From the NCBI RefSeq assembly GCF_013001025.1, contig NZ_CP053021.1, positions 2,311,501-2,375,500 on the forward strand: a DNA stretch of 64,000 bases. Direction: 5' to 3'. Both the position numbers and the translations under genes were made by a program. Source of the stretch: Sphingobium yanoikuyae (lineage in GTDB: Bacteria > Pseudomonadota > Alphaproteobacteria > Sphingomonadales > Sphingomonadaceae). This document shows positions 60,450 to 64,000 of the stretch, in pieces (the first letter of the stretch is position 1; the number at the start of each line of letters is the position of its first letter). Under the pieces are notes generated by a model that worked only from the letters and a program-made list of their open reading frames with translations, was not told the origin of the DNA and did not search any database.

Positions 60450-60899
60450 TTACCCAACAAGATCATTGGCATCGCGTGAGGCGGGCGTTCTTGCTCCTGA
60501 CTGCAACGCGCGATCGAAGGCGTTCATCAGGTCCAATTGGTCGGCTTTGGGGATCTGCATGAGCGCAACGATATAGATGGTCCCTAGGTTGGGTTGCCGT
60601 CCCTCGGGCGAACTTTCCTGGACCCGTTCGGTTATTCGCGTGGCGACATCCCAGAGGCGATGTGACGCCCCCACATGATGCTCCTCCCCGCCGCCAAGAC
60701 AGCCAAGCTCCGGCACCTTCAACTGGTCGATGATTTCAGCGGTGGACAGCGTATCGAGATGTTCTATCGCCACGTGCAGCGTCGTACCCCAGGCTATCAG
60801 CGAGCGCGTAGTGCGAATCAGATGGCAATGGGAATCGATGAGCACGTCGAGGCCGGCTGGTGAGAGCCGGAGCTTGAAGCTGCGTCTAGCTCGAGCCAT
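60450..60899 (-). CDS. Hypothetical protein at the transfer-region border
   Basis: ATG 60899 (MARARRSFKLRLSPAGLDVL) has AGGAG upstream and gives 149 aa. Basic N-terminus, helical middle with HHVGASHRLWDVATRITERV, and FDRALQSGART near the end. It is divergent from the transfer operon across the 32-bp palindrome and might encode the factor that binds it. No family recognised. Confidence 0.55.
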   Translation of the reverse strand: MARARRSFKLRLSPAGLDVLIDSHCHLIRTTRSLIAWGTTLHVAIEHLDTLSTAEIIDQLKVPELGCLGGGEEHHVGASHRLWDVATRITERVQESSPEGRQPNLGTIYIVALMQIPKADQLDLMNAFDRALQSGARTPASRDANDLVG

Positions 60900-60976
60900 C
60901 ACTCCTTCTCCTGCCTGAACTAGGTTTTTGTCACCCGCCGGCAAGTCCGAGCGGGTACATTTCCATGACGAATGGA

Positions 60977-61008
60977 GGCAAAAGCGGCACTATAGTGCCG
61001 CTTTTGCC
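60977..61008. promoter_or_regulatory. 32-bp perfect palindrome, probable operator of the transfer operon
   Basis: The left half GGCAAAAGCGGCACTA is exactly complementary to the right half TAGTGCCGCTTTTGCC. Its centre GGCACT-at-AGTGCC repeats at 61084-61097. Lying between divergent genes, it suits a dimeric repressor or activator; a bidirectional terminator is an alternative. Confidence 0.7.
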
Positions 61009-61083
61009 CAAAACTGATCTTTCCAACGCTTTCCGAGATCATTTAGCCGCTTTCGTCTGAATAGTGCTTTGTTTCACCGCTTC

Positions 61084-61097
61084 GGCACTTCAGTGCC
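61084..61097. promoter_or_regulatory. Second operator-like site, GGCACT-tc-AGTGCC
   Basis: Same half-sites and 2-base spacing as the centre of the palindrome at 60977-61008, 98 bp downstream. Paired sites suggest cooperative binding or a DNA loop. Confidence 0.6.
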
Positions 61098-61244
61098 CTC
61101 CCTATTGCGACTGTCATTCCTGATCGTCATGCCTTGGGACGCACCGGATCGGCGGCCCCAGGGATCCCAAGTCCCGGCCATCCTGCCCGGCCTATCCAAA
61201 CCCCAAACCCGAGCGCCTCGCGGCGCCACGAGGAGACATGTGCC

Positions 61245-61544
61245 ATGGACCTTCCATGCTCATTGCCGATGCTTGCCGGAGCAATGTTGCTCGGTATCGC
61301 CGCGGGACCGGCCTGCGCCCAGACCTACCGGCCGGATGCTGAAGCCTATCCTTGTGCTCGCAACGCCCAAGTCGCCGTCGTCCAAAGCGATTCCGGCTTT
61401 TCGATCCGCGAAAAGGCCGCACAACCCGCTGTTCCCCCCACACCGTCGGCGATCAAGATCGGCAACTCGCTTACCTTCGACAGCCGACTTTTCGCGCGCA
61501 CCTCCCTCGTTCGCCCGGAGTCCAATCATGTCCCGCAGCGCTAA
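61245..61544 (+). CDS. Small secreted protein preceding dsbC
   Basis: ATG 61245 (MDLPCSLPMLAGAMLLGIAA, then GPACAQTYRPD) gives 99 aa with a clear signal peptide cut after ACA. The mature part is short and has two further cysteines at most. It overlaps the dsbC start by 17 bases. It may be a pilus-assembly accessory protein; no family recognised. Confidence 0.6.
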   Translation: MDLPCSLPMLAGAMLLGIAAGPACAQTYRPDAEAYPCARNAQVAVVQSDSGFSIREKAAQPAVPPTPSAIKIGNSLTFDSRLFARTSLVRPESNHVPQR

Positions 61545-62292
61545 GCTGATCGCGGCAGCGCTGATCTGCGCAACAGCGCCTGCGTACGCCCAGGATAGCG
61601 GCACCGAGCCGCTCACGGCCGCAGCCGAGGAGGCTCAGCGTCAGTTGCGCCAGACCTTCACCAATCTGACGTTTGAGGACTTTGGTCCGGCGCCTGTCAG
61701 AGGTCCAATATATCAGGCCATTGCGGGCGGACGAGTCATCTATTTCGCGCCCGAGAGTCAGCATCTTCTGTTTGCCGCGATCTACGACAAGAATGGCATC
61801 AACGTGACGGCCCTTGCCCAGGACGCGAGTGCGAGGAAGCGCCTTGGCGCCATCAATCCGGCGGATGCGCTGGTCATTGGGCCTGCAGGGGCTCCCAAGG
61901 TCATCGAGTTCACCGATCCCGATTGTCCCTATTGCCAGGCGCTCGAGCGCTTCTGGCTGACAAAGGAAGCGGAGGGGAAGCCGGTCCAACGCCTCGTCTA
62001 TTTCGTGAGCGGCATTCATCCGCAAGCGGCGGCCAAAGCCGAACACATCCTCTGTTCCCCTGACCGCCAGGCCACCTTCAAGTCGATCTATGCCGGTGCG
62101 CAGCCCAACTCGCTGCACAAATGCAAGGCTGGCGCCGAGAAGGTCGCCCGCGATGCGGAGACGGTCCGCAAGTTGGGCGTCTCAGGCACACCGACGCTCT
62201 TCGTCGACGGCAAGCTCGTCTCCGGTTTCCAGCAGGCCGAGCTTGAGGCGTTCATCGAAGCAAGCGCCAAGAAGGCCAAGGCCGGCCCCTGA
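61528..62292 (+). CDS. dsbC: DsbC-family periplasmic thiol-disulfide isomerase
   Basis: ATG 61528 (MSRSAKLIAAALICATAPAY) gives 254 aa with a signal peptide cut after AYA. The DsbC/DsbG dimerisation part is followed by a thioredoxin fold with active site DPDCPYCQALE (CPYC) and cis-Pro loop GVSGTPTLFVDG. In F-type transfer systems DsbC or TrbB folds disulfide-containing Tra proteins. It leads into traA, traL, traE and traK on the same strand. Confidence 0.9.
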   Translation: MSRSAKLIAAALICATAPAYAQDSGTEPLTAAAEEAQRQLRQTFTNLTFEDFGPAPVRGPIYQAIAGGRVIYFAPESQHLLFAAIYDKNGINVTALAQDASARKRLGAINPADALVIGPAGAPKVIEFTDPDCPYCQALERFWLTKEAEGKPVQRLVYFVSGIHPQAAAKAEHILCSPDRQATFKSIYAGAQPNSLHKCKAGAEKVARDAETVRKLGVSGTPTLFVDGKLVSGFQQAELEAFIEASAKKAKAGP

Positions 62293-62496
62293 CCAGCATG
62301 TCAGCGATTTGGCGGACCTTGCCTGCGCGCGCTTCAGAAGCGCCCGCGAGGACCGGAATGCCGGCGAGGACGTAGCTCCGGGAGCCGTCCAGCGCCTCGT
62401 CGGCCGGAAACGCCGGAACGAGCCACGTGTCTCGATCCGGCGTCGGTGCCGGCAAGCATGATCGGGACGGCTCTTAACACGACAAGGAGACTGCAT

Positions 62497-62814
62497 ATGT
62501 TGACTTTGCTTCGGGGAAGGACGTTCCGCACGATCGACGCGGCGGTCCTTTTCCTCCTGGCCGCGATCGCCGGAACGAGCGTCGCCTACGCTTTCCAGGC
62601 GCCGGCTGCTGGCGACCTTGGTTACGACATCTACGACATCGTCGTGAACCAGGGCGTCAAGGGTCCGCTCGGCTTCGTGGGCGGTGTTGCCGCCTTCCTG
62701 TTCGGCGTTTCGCGGCTCTTCTCCAACATCATGATCGGCATCCCGACGATCGTGGCGGCGGTCTGCCTCATCAAGGCGGATTCGATCCTCCAGACCTTCG
62801 GCATGCTGATCTGA
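62497..62814 (+). CDS. traA: TraA-type conjugative pilin
   Basis: ATG 62497 has AAGGAG at good spacing; the product is 105 aa. A basic N-terminus (MLTLLRGRTFRTID) and a hydrophobic leader (AAVLFLLAAIAGTSVAYAF) precede two hydrophobic helices (GPLGFVGGVAAFLFGVSRLF, then IMIGIPTIVAAVCLIKADSI) with a short basic loop between, the F-pilin/TraA plan. Signal peptidase would cut near AYA. It is followed by traL, traE and traK in F-type order. Confidence 0.85.
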   Translation: MLTLLRGRTFRTIDAAVLFLLAAIAGTSVAYAFQAPAAGDLGYDIYDIVVNQGVKGPLGFVGGVAAFLFGVSRLFSNIMIGIPTIVAAVCLIKADSILQTFGMLI

Positions 62815-62922
62815 AAATCTGGCCTTGCGCCGGGCAAGCCGGCGCGAGGCCACCGAAACGGGAGGCGGTGGTCGCCTTCCGCAACCCACGTCCAACGACG
62901 TGGTGAAGCAAGGGAGAAGGGC

Positions 62923-63189
62923 GTGGACGAACGTCTGCCGCAGTTCCTGCACCGGCCGGTCCAGATCCTCTGGTTCGACAGTCAGGAGTTCATCGTCGTG
63001 ATGAGCGTGATCTTCGTCGCGGTCATCGTCGGCGGGATCATCGGCTGGCTGCTCATCGGCGCTCTTCTCCTTTTCATTCCCTGGAAGCGGACCAAGCCGC
63101 GCGGGTTCATCCCGCACCTGGCCTGGCGCTGGGGCCTCGCCCGCTTCCGCAACTACCCGGGTCCGACCCAGACCCGCTTCTTCGAGTAG
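62923..63189 (+). CDS. traL: TraL, type IV secretion membrane protein
   Basis: An 88-aa protein starting at GTG 62923 (VDERLPQFLHRPVQILWFDS). HRPxQxLWF at the start and a double hydrophobic helix (FIVVMSVIFVAVIVGGIIGW, then LLIGALLLFIPW) followed by a basic C-terminus are typical of TraL/VirB3-like proteins. Lies 108 bp after traA and five bases before traE. Confidence 0.88.
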   Translation: MDERLPQFLHRPVQILWFDSQEFIVVMSVIFVAVIVGGIIGWLLIGALLLFIPWKRTKPRGFIPHLAWRWGLARFRNYPGPTQTRFFE

Positions 63190-63194
63190 GCGAG

Positions 63195-63830
63195 ATGGCT
63201 CATCCCTTCAGGCGCAAGCGCCAACCCGACATGATCGGCGACACGCGGCCGAGCTGGCACCTGCACCGCTATCTGCAGGGCTCGGCCAACCTCTTCGAGG
63301 AGAACCGGCTGCTCAAGGTCGCGATCGCGGGCCTGTTCGGGATCACCGCCGTGCTCGGGACCGTCATCTATACCTCGAACCAGAACACGCGCACCGTGGT
63401 CGTGCCGTTCGGTGCCGATGGCGACCTCTATGTGACGGGCAACAAGCCTTCCGAAGCCTATCTGCGCTCGATCACCTTCAACATCGTGGGTCTTGCCGGC
63501 ACCTATTCCGCTTATTCTGCGGATCGTCAGTTCCAGGAGCTGCTGCGGATCGCGCATCCCAGTGCCTACAATGGTCTTCGTGACAGTCTCAACAGGCTGC
63601 TCGACGAGCTTGGCAACAACCCGACGCTCTCCATCGCGACCTATATCCGGGGCGATCAGCCCGTCACCTGGACGGGCAGCGAGATCCTCGTCCCTGTCGA
63701 GAAGGTAAGAGTGATCGGCGGCGTTATCCGCAAGTTCCGCGGCAATCTGCGCATCCGCTACGCGCTCGAAAATGGTCGCTTCTGGCTGACTGCGCTCCAA
63801 GAGGAGAATTTCAGTGCCGATATCCGTTAA
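63195..63830 (+). CDS. traE: TraE (VirB5/VirB8-like) conjugation protein
   Basis: A 211-aa protein. One membrane helix (LLKVAIAGLFGITAVLGTVI, about 40-60) anchors a periplasmic domain (FGADGDLYVTGNKPSEAYLR, FNIVGLAGTYSAYSADRQFQ, then ILVPVEKVRVIGGVIRKFRG). This matches TraE of F-type systems, part of the inner-membrane assembly complex. It overlaps the traK start by 17 bases. Confidence 0.88.
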   Translation: MAHPFRRKRQPDMIGDTRPSWHLHRYLQGSANLFEENRLLKVAIAGLFGITAVLGTVIYTSNQNTRTVVVPFGADGDLYVTGNKPSEAYLRSITFNIVGLAGTYSAYSADRQFQELLRIAHPSAYNGLRDSLNRLLDELGNNPTLSIATYIRGDQPVTWTGSEILVPVEKVRVIGGVIRKFRGNLRIRYALENGRFWLTALQEENFSADIR

Positions 63831-64000
63831 GCGCGCGAGGCTAGCCTGCCTCGCCGGGGCGCCCACCTTTCTTATATTGGCCGCGTCCCTTCCCGCAACT
63901 GCCCCTGCTTTCGCCCAGTCGATCGCGGCGCTGCCTGACCAGACGAGCCGGATCCGGCTCTCCAACCGCGACGTCAATCATGTCGTGTGCGTAGGCGGCG
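63814..64000 (+). CDS. traK: TraK, N-terminal fragment (runs off the right edge)
   Basis: GTG 63814, with GAGGAG seven bases upstream, opens a frame of 62 complete codons. A signal peptide (CLAGAPTFLILAASLPATAP, cut near AFA) precedes QSIAALPDQTSRIRLSNRDV and NHVVCVGG; the LSNRDVN segment is typical of TraK, the secretin-like outer-membrane protein of F-type systems. The rest is beyond the window. Confidence 0.8.
   Translation, partial: MPISVKRARLACLAGAPTFLILAASLPATAPAFAQSIAALPDQTSRIRLSNRDVNHVVCVGG

Larger units (their letters stand above)
60900..61244. other. Divergent control region of the transfer operon
   Basis: No gene is seen. The region holds two dyads with the same half-sites (60977-61008 and 61084-61097), probably framing the promoter for dsbC-traA-traL-traE. 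A weak AT-rich stretch lies at about 61010-61075. Confidence 0.5.

Noticed and set aside
62182..63117. Minus-strand frame across dsbC, traA and traL
   Set aside because: Antisense to three well-supported tra genes. The part between 62293 and 62455 looks slightly coding-like but has no start signal or family match.
1..64000. CRISPR arrays, rRNA and tRNA genes
   Set aside because: No regularly spaced repeats and no recognisable tRNA or rRNA segments were seen by eye; a tRNA scan would settle it.

Overview
The window looks like part of a large, GC-rich conjugative plasmid or integrative conjugative element from an alphaproteobacterium, most likely a sphingomonad (Sphingomonas, Sphingobium or Novosphingobium). 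This is inferred from F-type transfer genes, DUF736/DUF2493/DUF932/DUF5818/DUF5983-type plasmid genes, a strawberry-notch helicase, a large ParB, a MucR/Ros regulator and an astexin-type lasso-peptide cluster. I see no rRNA, tRNA or CRISPR array.

Layout. 1-5 kb, minus strand: the start of a MobF relaxase (traI), the coupling protein traD and a small probable relaxosome protein, followed by a hairpin-rich candidate oriT and DUF2493 and DUF736 genes. 5-15 kb is an accessory, defence-like island: a long imperfect inverted repeat, a DUF4238/HEPN pair, a second HEPN-like gene, a ComEC-like metallo-beta-lactamase, a PD-(D/E)XK nuclease, and a two-HKD phospholipase-D-fold gene coupled to a 504-aa partner. 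15-18 kb holds small housekeeping-like genes (DUF1275, DUF167, PhnA-like, an XRE regulator). 18-36 kb is a long, mostly minus-strand series of element-backbone genes, many unknown. It includes two DndC/PAPS-reductase-like PP-loop proteins, a GHKL ATPase, a Mom-like DNA-modification protein, a DpdA/TGT-like protein, a DUF932 protein, a ParE-type toxin-antitoxin pair and a cysteine-less MucR protein. 36.5-44.6 kb is a methyltransferase/strawberry-notch helicase gene split by a 3.8-kb RIT (recombinase-in-trio) element; removing 38601-42431 restores one exact 1430-codon frame. 45-49 kb has ParB, a CHC2/Toprim primase-like protein and a PD-(D/E)XK-like protein.

49-60 kb is a complete proteobacterial lasso-peptide locus. 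On the plus strand are FecI-type sigma, FecR, a TonB-dependent receptor and a lasso isopeptidase. Converging on them, on the minus strand, are XRE and GntR regulators, a 46-aa precursor gene too short to appear as a long ORF, the B protein (RRE plus cysteine peptidase) and the C macrolactam synthetase. The predicted product has a 23-residue core with an 8-residue Gly1-Asp8 ring. From 61 kb to the right edge lies the start of the F-type pilus/secretion operon: a small secreted protein, DsbC, TraA pilin, TraL, TraE and the start of TraK. It is preceded by a 32-bp perfect palindrome and a second site with the same half-sites.

Gene logic: traI/traD and the tra operon bracket the cargo. Backbone genes probably handle maintenance and DNA modification or protection, and several share a recurrent G-rich leader. 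Cargo includes candidate anti-phage genes and the lasso system, in which secreted peptide would be re-imported by the TonB receptor, cleaved by the isopeptidase and sensed through FecR/FecI. Functions of the unknown genes are inferred from motifs and order only; no database search was run.
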